From Takashimella koratensis (taxonomy: Eukaryota > Basidiomycota > Tremellomycetes > Trichosporonales > Tetragoniomycetaceae): a DNA stretch of 64,000 bases. Below, one piece after another: positions 34,359-45,026 of this stretch. The stretch covers positions 186,001 to 250,000 of the forward strand of contig BCKT01000019.1 of assembly GCA_003116875.1 (NCBI GenBank). Reading direction: 5' to 3'. How positions within the stretch are numbered: the first letter of the stretch is position 1; every line of letters begins with the position of its first letter. Under the pieces are notes generated by a model. The model ran no database searches. It saw only the letters and a program-made list of their open reading frames with translations, and had not been told where the DNA came from. Position numbers and translations under genes: made by a program.

Positions 34359-35066
34359 TCACTTTGCGACGTACTTGCTGTCCACTTGCAGAGACGAATC
34401 TTCATCTTTAGAACTCGAAAGCAATTGTTCAAGCGCGTCTGGATTCCAATTCGGAATGTATTGGCCATTTTTGTTCACCCATGCCGCGATAGCGTCTTTC
34501 ACGTCCATTCTAGCTTCGGTATCGCCCATCAGATCATCCCTAGGAAGGTCGACGACCGACGGGTGGTCAATGGCGAGATCTATGGGCATGTCTAAGAATG
34601 TCAAGGTCTCTTCAACCCAGTCGTCGATCTCCGCGTAGCTTGGAACTTTCCAAGCATCCGAAGCAGTAGCCGGAACTTCAAAAGCCTGTAGCGAAGCGAG
34701 ATGATCTTTCAGCTGGTCGGGAGTGAAAGTAGCTAGGTCTTTGGTGTACTGCCAGTCACTCTTTACCCGAAAATGGCTCTTGACTTTGTCAAACGTCTCG
34801 TCTAGCTTACGGCTTTGTTTAAGGGAATACAAAATAGATTGAAGTGTATCATTATGAGAGTCGAATATATCATCTCCCACTCTCTTTTCCCGGTTTCGAA
34901 CATTCTGCAATACAATCAGCGTTGCGATGCCTATCGAAGGCTCCTTCACCATGGCTCACGCCACCGGTGGACTCACCGCCATCCTCCTGCTCAATATCTG
35001 CCCTGCCTCGGCTCGAGTGAGCCTTTGCTCACTGGCGCGACTCGAATCTCCTTGGTTGTCATCCAT
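34359..35066 (-). CDS. Tandem unknown family, paralogue 2
   Basis: Exons 34977-35066 and 34359-34904 join in phase 0 to about 211 residues. The first exon reads MDDNQGDSSRASEQRLTRAE and ends RRMA. Family motifs in order: FRVKSDW, HLASLQAF, AWKVPSYAEIDDWVEETLTF and AAWVNKNGQYIPNW. The sequence between them is mostly charged and helical. There is no signal peptide or membrane segment, so a soluble protein is likely. I do not recognise the family; it resembles the neighbours far more than anything I know. Confidence 0.6.
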
Positions 35067-35495
35067 TTCTCCTGTTGCTCTTCATCTAGATCAGCGTCTG
35101 GATGATTGCAAGTTGTTATGTTGCGTAGCGTCTACTCTACTCACCTGTGAGTGAAAAAAAGCTGCCCATGAGGAGGCGAAACACGCTGTGAATGGGAGGA
35201 GGTTTGTGAAACGTAAGACTACGATCACATAGGAATGGGTCTCAGCACCGGCGGAGCGGAGGTTGGAGTGACCACCAAAGGATCATTTGAAAGGACGAGC
35301 TCCCTTGGGTACTCGTATGATACTGGAGCCGGTGAAAGTTTCAGTACGCGTCGTTTATCGCAAGCCCCCACTCTTTACAGTACGCTCTGTTCCCAAATTT
35401 CGCAGTCTTCACGTCACATTCATTCATTCCACACAAAACTGTTCCAATCTGTTCAGTCAACGACCTTATGGACCGCCTCCACGGCGAGAGTCCCC

Positions 35496-36152
35496 TCACT
35501 TCACATTCTCTGTCCCTCCTTCTGCCCACTCTACCCTCTCAAAAGCCTCTCGAACCTCCTCCTCGGTCAGATCCGGCACCCCGTCTCGATTTTCCTTGAC
35601 CCAAGCCATCTTCGCCTTCAACGCACTGTTCAACCAATCACTTGTCTGTATCCAGTCAGATTCTGGAACGTACGCAAGCCCTGTCGAAGTTTTCATGAGG
35701 GTGGCAAAGTACTCTGTCAGTTGGGTAACTGAGCGACACCATTCCAACACGATTTGCCGGTCGGGCGTTTTCCATCGGCTCGAGCTGGTGCTCCCGTCGG
35801 TTCCTGAATGTGGGCAAGTTGTGAACGCCTTGAGGTGGCGAATGAAGGCTTGATTTTCAGACTCTCCGCTGACGGTGCGGGTCCAGTCGGTTCGGATGGA
35901 GAAGCTGTTTGCGATCGACTCGTTGAACAGATAGCCTGTCTCGGCGCACCAACGTATTGACACAACACTGCTCTTGAAGAGATCTTTGGACCCATCAGCC
36001 ATGACCCCCCTTGTCTCCCATCTCTATTTCTAGGACAACGTTAGCGTGGTTAAGGACTCGGATACTGTTCTCAGACTTTCTGCAATACTTACTTCAATCC
36101 TTTGCTGTGCCTTCCATTGAAGCTCCCTCAACTTCTCCTTCTTCGAAGACAT
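35496..36152 (-). CDS. Tandem unknown family, paralogue 3
   Basis: Exons 36093-36152 and 35496-36023 give about 195 residues, starting MSSKKEKLRELQWKAQQRIE. The acceptor must be the second of two adjacent AGs, because the first would put a TAG in frame. Motifs in order: FSIRTDW, HLKAF, RWKTPDRQIVLEWCRSVTQL and MAWVKENRDGVPDL. A short insertion rich in Ser/Gly separates the second and third motifs. Soluble, highly charged, function unknown. Confidence 0.6.
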
Positions 36153-37002
36153 TGAGTTGGCGTTGGATTTTGTGTGAATGAAAGCTAAGAAGACGTTGTT
36201 GTTGGGCGCGTGGACTGTAGGGAGCGTGTGGAGTATTGAAAAGTTGTCATTAAGATCCAACTCTGCTCTATTATACATTGCCGCTCTCGTTCATCTGTCA
36301 TCGAAGTCCCCTCAGTGTTCCCGTGCTTCCCCCGAAAATACACCGCGCAGTCAGGCTGAGTTGAGCTGAGTTGAGTCACACCATTGATGGCGGAGCTCGA
36401 CGGAGCTCCCCCTTCTCGTCTTTCGTCAGACGCCGCAATATCGCCCCGCCGCGCAGTTGACTATCCCGCTCTCGATCCTTTGTGTTCCGGGGGTGACGTT
36501 CCGGTCCCGCACTCGTGAACAAGCCCGCCACCTGCCATTCTTTGTTCAAGGTGAACAACACAGATACCGACTCCGAGTTGTCAATGGCCCGCATAAAGAG
36601 CAGCTGTGAGACGCCCTGACATCTCCGCGACACTTGAACGAGTTAGATACCAGCCACACCTGATGAAACCGCATGCACAGACGTCGACGCCCCCGCCAGG
36701 TCTATCTCCCCATACAAAGATAAGGTGCATAGCCGTCTTAAGCCGTTATGACCCCGACAGCTCCGCACTTGGAGGACGAGTCGGAACTGCGTTTTCACAG
36801 GACAAAGTCCGCAAAGGCAAACACCTACCCCGCATCTTCCATCTTCCGCCTCAAAGTCAGATGCATAGCCGTCTTGAGCTGTGAGCCGTGGTAGACTCCG
36901 ACATGTTTCACTCTTCCTCCTTAGTGTGTCGGAGTGATAGAGAGCTGTCTTCGCCCTAATCTGAGTCATCACTATGAGCCGCCGACCAAATATTTCGGAC
37001 CT

Positions 37003-37643
37003 CTATCCAGTCTCCGTGCCAGCTCGCCTCGGTTCTTTAGCCTCTACCGCCTTTAAAGCCTGCAGACTCCTCCTAGTACCCGGGAGATCATATACAAATG
37101 ACGGAACAGAGACGAGATCGGCGTTTACCCAATTGTCAGCCAACGCAAGAGCGGTAGTTACTTCTTGGCTACCTCCTGTCCTTTCCTCCATAGGCACATT
37201 GAGCTCCTCATAGATAACCTGTGTGTAATCCTCGATGTACTTCACGCAGGTCATAACGTCCACATGTTCTTTGGTCGGTATACGCCAATCCTTGTTTATC
37301 TCTGTAGTCGCCTTGAAGGACTTCAAGTGGCGGTCGGGTATCTCGGCTTCAGTCTCTTTTACCAGATCGCCAGCGTCCCAATCAGACTTTATCTTGAAAA
37401 GGAGTGCGTTGTCTCTCGTGCAGTGCCCGAGTATAGGGATCTGTGAGAGGAAAGTGGTGCCTGTGAATTCGGCAATGTCAATCGCTGCCGACTCATCAAA
37501 CCGAGAGCGCAATCTCTAACAAGGATTCAGCCGACAAGCCGTCGAACACTTCCAAGCAGAAACTTATCTCATTACGATCGTGAACTCTTGCTACGAATTT
37601 TGCCCCTCTACAGATATCCGTTCGGGATGGCCTGGTCACTCAT
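37003..37643 (-). pseudogene. Tandem unknown family, paralogue 4, with damaged first exon
   Basis: The second exon (37003 to about 37517) is open and well conserved: FKIKSDW, HLKSFKATTEINKDWRIPT, then NWVNADLVSVPSF. The matching acceptor TTGTTAG is present. The first exon is not. An ATG at 37643 begins MSDQ, like MSEQ in paralogue 5, but that frame stops after 11 codons. The frame that would join exon 2 has no ATG. At the expected exon end, GAG is followed by ATAAGT instead of GTAAGT, so the donor's first base appears changed. Either this copy is dying or it uses another 5' exon that I cannot see. Confidence 0.5.
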
Positions 37644-38258
37644 TTCGCTTGTCATGAGAAACATAAACGTCTGGATGATCTGGTCAGATGAGATGTGTTG
37701 TGTGATGAACGGCCTCAAACCGAAACCCAGCGACCTATAGATACCAAACTCTCTGTAGAATGGGATCGCAAATGGCTACTTCCAGTGTGACATTGTCATT
37801 CCAACCCACAACTGAGCTATTCACATACAGCAAAAGATGCACATTCTTGTCTCACGGTCTGAATCACATAGGCGGCGTAACGAATCTCCGTTTGGAAAGG
37901 AGATCACAAGCTCACCGACAAACATCACGGTCTCCGACGCACTGAAACGTGTTTGGTCGATGGGTGAACCCAGGCGTGGGTTTTAAACCATATTGCAATG
38001 TGAGAATTGCAGGCTCACGAACTACAGCGTTCATTTTTAGGCTTCAAAGATGGAGTAGTGCATATGAACGTAAAGAATGAAGCGTCTTGGACGAAATACG
38101 ACCGAATTTCTCAGCTGTAACGATCCTTTCATGACACCTGTGAGTGGATTGTCAATGCCCCACACTCAGCAACCATAACTTCCTTTCACGCCGGTTAGCG
38201 ATCAGCACGGTAATCCGCTCGTATACTTTGTCTTCCTATTCCAACGCTCCTTCCCCGC

Positions 38259-38936
38259 TCACTCAGAATCTTGCGTGATTGCGTCCTCCAAAACCTGTCT
38301 GTGCTGACTGGAACCTTCCACTAAGACCTCAGCAGCGGGGATGAAGGGTTGATTGGCTTTTAACCACTCATCCGCTACCCTTAGTGCTTGGGAAACCTGA
38401 TCACTTTTCCCTACCCTCTCCTCGGGAGGTAAAGCCAACCCCTCGATGTTTTCATGTGCATCGCTTTCAAGCCATTTAACGCAATCCAGGACTTCTGTAG
38501 CCCATAAGGTAACTTTTTCTTTGGTCGGCACCCGCCAATCGGCATCGTCAACAGTGGTCGCCTTGAATGACTTCAGGTGGCGTGCGAGAGCATCCCGGTC
38601 GGTCTCTTTGGCTGCTTCTTCCTCATCGGAGCAGACGTCCACTGTCCATCCTGATTTTATCCTGAACTGGCGCTGAAGTTCGGAAAACCTCAATTCGTCC
38701 CGAGTGCAGCGCCTGATGTCCATAATATGTGAGACAAAAGTGCTTCCTACCGTTTCCGCTCTAATTACGGTATTAGAGTCTTGCATGGTCGAACGAGCTC
38801 GCTATGTTGTCGGAGTTGTTAGCTGGGACGAGCTGATTTGTACCGTATCCAAACTTACCTCCACCCTCGTTTGGGCCTCTATAACAAGGTTACCGAGCTC
38901 TGCCCACCTCCAGTCACTAAGCTGTTGTTCGCTCAT
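38259..38936 (-). CDS. Tandem unknown family, paralogue 5
   Basis: Exons 38859-38936 and 38259-38801 join in phase 0 to about 206 residues. I chose MSEQQLSDWRWAELGNLVIE over a longer in-frame start at 39032, because sister genes begin at the equivalent point. Motifs: FRIKSGW, HLKSFKATTVDDADWRVPT, VTLWATEVLDCVKWLE and ADEWLKANQPFIP. It is closest to paralogue 4 (shared LKSFKATT and PTKE). Soluble and acidic; function unknown. Confidence 0.62.
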
Positions 38937-39289
38937 TTCTATTCCAAAAGACTTGATGCGTACAGGTGGCGTTGGTGCAGATGAGGCTGTACGATATACG
39001 TGTAAGGGATGGTGGGTGTGATCACCCCCCATAAGCGACCCATTTCCTCTTTTTGTAGAGCATTGTGACTGGAGGCCGAGCAGCGCAACACAGCTAGATG
39101 ACTTCAGCTGTTCCCTACATTACAAGAGCTCCCGAGCTGCTTAAAGGATACACGCTCAGTCCAGTTTTCGCTTTCGAATGAGTGGAGTAAAAGCTACCGA
39201 GTCCGCAAAGGAGACGCAGCGGCCGCTCTTTTGGCTGGTCACGTACTCTCCCGAATGCGGTAAAGGAAGGAGCCTCAGCTAAGCGGTGT

Positions 39290-39989
39290 TCATAGGCATG
39301 AGCAATCACCACTACTAGTCACCTTCATCACCATAATGTCACCGCTCCTCCCGCTCTCTCCCTCTGGTACACATTCCTGAAGATCCTTTGGCTCCTCCAC
39401 GACAGTAGTCGGGATATACTCGGCGTTCACCTTGACCCACTCATCCGCCAGCTGCAATGCACTAGCTATTTCCTCTGTACTTGCTTCCGTCCTGTAGCCT
39501 TCCGAGGGCACAAGCATTACCCGTGCGCTCTCCACTGTGTAACATTGGAGAAACTCCCAACGGTCCAAGACATGGTCTGACCACATCTTGACATCATCAG
39601 ATGTCGGGATAATCCATTCCTCGTTGATCACTTTAGTCGCTCTGAACGAATCGAGGGCGGATTTGAGGTCGTCTGCGTCGGTATCTAGATATATCATTTT
39701 GTCTCGCCAAGCCGGCGTCATTCTGAACTTCTCTTGAACCTGTTCAGATAGCTCAGAGTCCTTTGTGCATCCTTCCAAGCGGCGAACGTAGGTGATCAAG
39801 CTGTTCTTCGCCACCTCGGCCTTGTAGACCGCCGTTGCATCTTCAAGGCTCACAGGAACCTTCTAGAAGAGTGTCGGTGCAGGACCCTTCATTCCCTCCC
39901 GACAGAAGACGTACCGAAAGCACCTCTTGAAGGATCTCAGTCAGCCCTCGGCTCTGTGCGCCTGGGACCTGGGTCGATAGGTAGCTCAT
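39290..39989 (-). CDS. Tandem unknown family, paralogue 6
   Basis: Exons 39915-39989 and 39290-39862 give about 215 residues, starting MSYLSTQVPGAQSRGLTEIL. Motifs: FRMTPAW, ALDSFRATKVINEEWIIPTS, DVKMWSDHVLDRWEFLQ and ADEWVKVNAEYIPTT. The tail ends SSGDCSCL, unlike the other members. It is the most upstream gene of the array. No signal peptide; function unknown. Confidence 0.6.
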
Positions 39990-40285
39990 GTCTGTTCTCA
40001 GAATCAACAAGGCCTTTGAATGGCTTGGTAAGTGAGGGTCAGTTATTATTCACGGGAAAGTGAAGTACTCCCAACCCCCAGCAATTATTTGATTATCATT
40101 ATATACGAGACCTCCTTGTTTTGCGGCCGAGGATAGCTAACAGCCAGTGAAAATCTCTTTTCTTCTCCAATCTCTCCTTGCAAGTATCCGCGTAAAGGAA
40201 ATGCGTATAAGTCTGAAAATCTCCTTTCGCTATATCCAGAAGATCCCGAGTCGCAACAATGATACTCACCTCCTCCAAGCAGAGT

Positions 40286-40498
40286 TCATTTGGTCCCGAC
40301 ACACCAGATCCCGAGCCGATACAAAGGAAGCGCCCCCATTCGAGTGAATGTATCGTCACCAAGCCCCACATACAACAGCTGGGTGTAAGGATTAGACTCC
40401 CAAGTGATCTTTCGAGAAGTGTACGAAAGGTCGGTCTCATAACGTCCACTCGACTGTAGTCTCCGAAAGAATGAGCACGGCCCGTCTACAAAGTGCAT
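40286..40498 (-). CDS. Small unrecognised ORF upstream of the tandem family
   Basis: A 70-residue single-exon frame starts MHFVDGPCSFFRRLQSSGRY and ends LYRLGIWCVGTK. It lies on the same strand as the tandem genes, about 300 bp upstream of paralogue 6. It shows none of the family motifs. No known domain; it could be a chance frame. Confidence 0.25.
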   Translation of the reverse strand: MHFVDGPCSFFRRLQSSGRYETDLSYTSRKITWESNPYTQLLYVGLGDDTFTRMGALPLYRLGIWCVGTK

Positions 40499-40762
40499 GA
40501 TGATACGTTTTGGCTACTTTTTAATATCCACAATCCTCGTTTGCACGTCGATCTACACAGGGTATATGGGAGGGTCCGCACCAAAAGGTCAGATGGGGGT
40601 TATGTCAAGCTTCTTCGATATCTCTGCTATCATACGGACTGTCCTTTCCAGATACAATGATACACACTAAATCTTCACCGGAGGCTCAATGTTGCCTGGA
40701 ACTTCTAACCTGTACCTCCCCGTCTCGCGAGCAAGTGACGGTACCTGACTGCCACACGCTGC

Positions 40763-42724
40763 TCACGCTGATAGAGCTTTACTGATCACGCTACTGAGTC
40801 GTTTCCTGTTCTTCTCGACGTACTCGACATAAGCGTACCACCCTCCTCCAAGGAGCGTCAAGAGGATTCCGATCCCGTTGGTGAGTGTGATATGCAGGTT
40901 GAAGAGAAAAACGGCAAGTGCGATTGTCAAGACTTGTTTGCAACTGCTGTATGTCAGCGACGGATCGCGCATCAGATGCCTCAGCCACACTCACTTTGCG
41001 GAAACAGTCATGGTCAAAGCACCGGCTTTCTTGTTGGCCGTGAACGAGACGATGTTGAGACCACACGCGATTATCCCATTGCACAACAAGGCGATCGCTT
41101 TCGTCTGCGTCATCTGAGTCGCGCCGTACTCGCGGACGCGGTCGAGCTCGCCAGTGAGGTAGCCGTAGATGACGCATTGAATGAACGCGAGTGGCGACAT
41201 GCGCATGAGCAAGTCGAGTGGGTGCTGCGAATGTCAGCTTCATCCAGCCTTCATTCATTCGACGTCGTAACAACTGGAGCAAGACCTCGACTGACCAGTT
41301 TGAGACGCCCGCCAGTGCCTGTTTGCATGACGTTGGTGACGATCGTCTTGAGCGCCGCGAGGAACGTTCCCAGGACGGTGAGGATGAGACCCCATGTGGT
41401 AAAGTAATAGTCTCCGTATGTCCTGTATTTCGTTAGCAAACGCCTTTACTCCTGTCATTCTGTACTCACGCAAAGCCAACACCCGCGACGACAGGCAAGA
41501 GGCTGACGAGCTTCATCATGCTAAACTTTTGCCGCAGGATGATAGTCGCAATCAACAGAGTGAACAAGGGCGTGGCTGCACGAACGACCTGGTGGAACTG
41601 GGGTGTGAGCGAGGTTTAGAGGCTTGACCTACTGGGACAGTAACGAGGTGGAGGGAGAGGTTGCTGACTGCAATGTTGACGGTGTAGAGGACGGAGAAAA
41701 GGGCGAGGATGATGTTGTCCCGGAAACCGAGGCGAGCAGGGGTGAAAGCGTCCCGCTCGAGGGCGATGTAGCACCCGGCGCAGGCGGACAACGCGTGAAG
41801 GCCGGTCAACGTCTGCATCTAGGTCAGCTCAGCGTCCCGGAGTAAGACCAGCGGATCACTCACATAAGGGAAAGGAAACGAGACCAGGACAATCTTGTTG
41901 AACAAGGTCAAGCCGAGATTGAAGAAAAAGTATAAGATCAGCCAGAACGCTGCCGAGTCGGTGAATTTTGGTGTGGGCTCAGGTCGGGTCGGCACGGACG
42001 GGGCGAGATACTTGACCGAGAGGTTGCCCGAGTATGGGTAGACTGCTGGAGTCGAGTATCCCGATGCTGGAGTGTACTGCTGTGCCCATGAGATCGCCTT
42101 GTTGTAGATCATCGACGGGTGGACAGAGGGCTCCTTCTTCCCGTCCGCCGGCGGTGACTCGAAGAGGGGCGTATCGATTGAGGGAGGGGTACCTTCCACC
42201 CAGCCCTCGTTGACGGGGGATTTGCGGTCCGTTCCTGACGGGACCCGCGCGGTCGAGAAGGCCCCTGTGTCAAGGACGATGGTGGGTACGCGAGGTGAGA
42301 CGGTCCGTGTTCGGTGTTTGGGGACGCCGAGGGCGTCGGGGAGCGCAGTGTCCAGCAAAGTGTGAGTGTGAGAGGAAGCGAGGTGTGGCGTGCTCAGCTC
42401 GGCTGGGAACGGATTGGTTTCTCCGGGAAACGTGATGCCCATCCCTGCTGTTGGGCGATTGTGAGGTCGGGCACGGTCATGGTGATGACTCGATGTGCTG
42501 CGCTCTCGTGGTCGACCCCGCTCGACTTCCTGCTCTTGAGTGACAGTCCGAGGCGAGCGTTGAGGTTGTGGCTTGTCGTCGTCGCTCAAGTGGAACTCGG
42601 TATCGGGAAGGGCATGGGTATGAGGGGTAATGGGGCTGGGGGAGTCGGGAGGCGAGTCGAACGGAGGAGTGGAAGGGGAGAGCGTTGACGACGCGGTCGT
42701 CGAGGTGGATGGTGGGTCGGGCAT
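40763..42724 (-). CDS. TPT/DUF250-type triose-phosphate or nucleotide-sugar transporter
   Basis: The first exon (to about 41870) encodes a Ser/Pro-rich cytosolic N-terminus of some 250 residues, then FWLILYFFFNLGLTLFNKIV, the opening helix of TPT-family carriers. Later exons supply the rest: LHALSACAGCYIALER, DNIILALFSVLYTVNIAVSN, LVTVPFHQVVRAATPLFT, FTTWGLILTVLGTFLAALKT and GYLTGELDRVREYG. The closing helices contain NGIGILLTLLGGGWYAYVEY, with a Lys/Arg tail to TGA at 40763-40765. This SLC35E-like family exchanges phosphorylated sugars or nucleotide sugars across Golgi, ER or plastid membranes; which substrate cannot be told. The long N-terminal extension is typical of basidiomycete members. 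Confidence 0.83.
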
Positions 42725-45026
42725 TGTGGGGTGAGGAGAGGAAGAGAGAGGGGGGATAGTTGAGCTGGAGAGAGAAGAGTGAGCGCGTGTTTTTGGAGAG
42801 AGGGTAATGGATTAAAAGGAAGAGACGAGACGAGTGTTGTGGGTGGAAGAGTGAGAGAGAAGAGTGGTGTGGGTGGGCGTGGGAAGGAGGTGGAGAGGGA
42901 AAGGAGGGTCGTGAGGGGGAGGAAGGATGATGGCAAACAACAGGGGGTCATGATGATGCAAAGGGTTAGGGTGACAGACACTCACCGTAGCCTTTGCCTT
43001 AGCCTGTCCGTATCCATATCCGTATCCGTTGTCCCGTGCGAGCGCAGCAATTGCTAAAGAACTCTTGTCTGTTCTAAATCGAAACACGGCAGACCCTCGT
43101 CGTGATCGGCTTGGACCGGCGGGCAGGGTTCGTCGTGAGCACGCGCCTGGGCGGGCACTGACGTCGGCCGTGGTATCCAAGCGACGCTAGCAGGACGGAG
43201 AGACCGTTGCCAGCGAGGGCGAGCGGCGATACGGCTCGGGTTTGTAGGGGGTATTTCTGGCGCGGACGAGTTGATTGATGGCTGCGGTGAGTGATGGCAA
43301 GGGAGGCCAGCGAGGGGTAAGGGGACAGGGAAGGGGGAGGGGCGTGGGGGGGAAGGGCACAAGGGGGAGAGGAGTGGCGGACGATGCGGTCGGGGGCGAA
43401 GCGGACGCGAGCGAAAGGATGGGGAGGAAGGAGGCGGGGGAGGAGGATGGACACAGTCCAAGCGGTGGTGGAGAGCGAGGGGGAGTGATGAGAGGGGGAG
43501 TGATGAGGAGGGTGTGATAATGACTGTGATCAATGATTGTCGAGGGTGAGGATGATGGGTGATGCGAACAGCCTAGCGCCAGGCAAGGAGTGATTCGTGA
43601 TGGGGTGATGAGATGATAGTGATGATTGATGATTGAGGAGAATAGTGATGGATTGATGGCTTGATCGGTCATGCACAGAGCACGGGCCTCTTCACGCGCT
43701 TGATCACCGACGCTACCCACAACGAGCCACACCAAAGTCGGATCGGTTCCTAGCACGTCGCTCACCAACAACGGCATGACCGCATTGAATGACAGCAAGA
43801 ATCGTCGCGTGAGAAACCTCGATGGATGAGCACGGGAAGATCCAAAGTTGCGATTTAAACAGGGTCAGGGAAAAGAACAGTAGGGTGCTTTCTTGCTGAT
43901 CACTTGGCTTGGGCCTTGAACCCTTCCCCCTTCTTTACCCTACCTTAAGGTGAGCCCCGCTTATCCCCCGATTCTTGGCACGGCTCCAACCCTCTGCCCT
44001 GCCTCACGTTCCCCAGCAACGGTGCAACGGTGCAGCCAGGCTACGGTGCAGGGCCGAGGTCACAGAGGTCGACAGGCACTATTCACGGCTGGACCGATAC
44101 ATACGTACGTCGACTACGGACCAGATGAATGAAATGAACCGATAGAGCCGAGGTCTAACTATGCACAGTACATGTCGCATAATACGGGACAGCTCGTAGT
44201 CGTAAGCAAGACTAGTTTGGGCCTACCCCGCCGCCGACTTTTTACGAGTAAATGCTTCATGTTGGTGGTGATTTGATTACGTCGTGTAATCAACAAGACT
44301 AGGCTGGGTATTGTACAAGCTACGTTGGAACGCAGCTAGCGGTAGGCTTGACGATTTGACGATGATTACAGCAGGGCTACCATCGGGGTTATGCTGGGCT
44401 GAGGCTGTGAGCGACGCGGCGAGAACTGCACGATGCATGCATCATCTCGACGTGCAGAGGCTAGGGCTTATCATGCATCCTTGGCGTCGTCAAGGAGAGT
44501 CTCGTCACTCGAATCTGTCGGCGTTAAGAGGAGCCACCCTTAACCCCGAAAGGCTTGGACCGATGAGCTCAGTGCCACTGTCTCTCTCACTCGGCGGTAT
44601 GCAAATCCCCGTGTGGTTGTATGGTACTTTGCCCTAGCTCTGGCTCTGACTGTGATTCTTCACTGTACGCTGACTCTCACTGTACGCTCTGGTTGTCCTC
44701 CTCCCTGGCTGGACCCTCACCGTACGCTGCCCAGGCTCACCGCCAACTTGAAATTTGCATTCTCATTTCCGTCTTCGACTTGTTCCTTCTCCTCAACCTT
44801 CAAAAAACCCATCTAACAACGGTACGTCCCTCTCACCTCGACACCTACTTCTCCCGCCTGCTCCTAGTCCGACGCAACCTAGACAACGTCCCCAAGCTGA
44901 CAGGTCTTCCTCGCTTCTTTCATCATCTCTCGTTCATCCTCGCGCGAAATATCGACATTTCGACATTTTTATTTTTTTCACTTCGTCTCTCTCGTCTCTC
45001 CCGTGCATTTCATACCTACCGCGCAG
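42725..45026. other. Low-complexity and gene-poor region upstream of the transporter
   Basis: From 42725 to about 43650 the plus strand is very purine-rich (GAGGGG, GTGATGA runs), so open frames on the minus strand are Pro/Ser/His-rich and probably meaningless. From 43.8 to 44.9 kb I see nothing I can support. CT-rich sequence just before 45027 is a usual leader for a ribosomal protein gene. Confidence 0.4.

Larger units (their letters stand above)
33812..39289. other. Spacers inside the tandem array
   Basis: Gene-free spacers lie at 33812-34358, 35067-35495, 36153-37002, 37644-38258 and 38937-39289. They must carry the separate promoters, since each gene has its own start and leader exon. 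I see no further complete copy and no transposon signature in them. The two longest flank the damaged paralogue 4. Confidence 0.4.

Noticed and set aside
38937..39032. Longer start for paralogue 5 (MGGDHTHHPLHVYRT)
   Set aside because: Sister genes begin at the equivalent of the inner MSEQ start, and the extra residues look like leader sequence.
43187..43798. Minus-strand ORF with a hydrophobic start (MPLLVSDVLGTDPTLVWLVV)
   Set aside because: Most of it is Pro/Ser/His low complexity produced by purine-rich plus-strand DNA; no splice support or family match.
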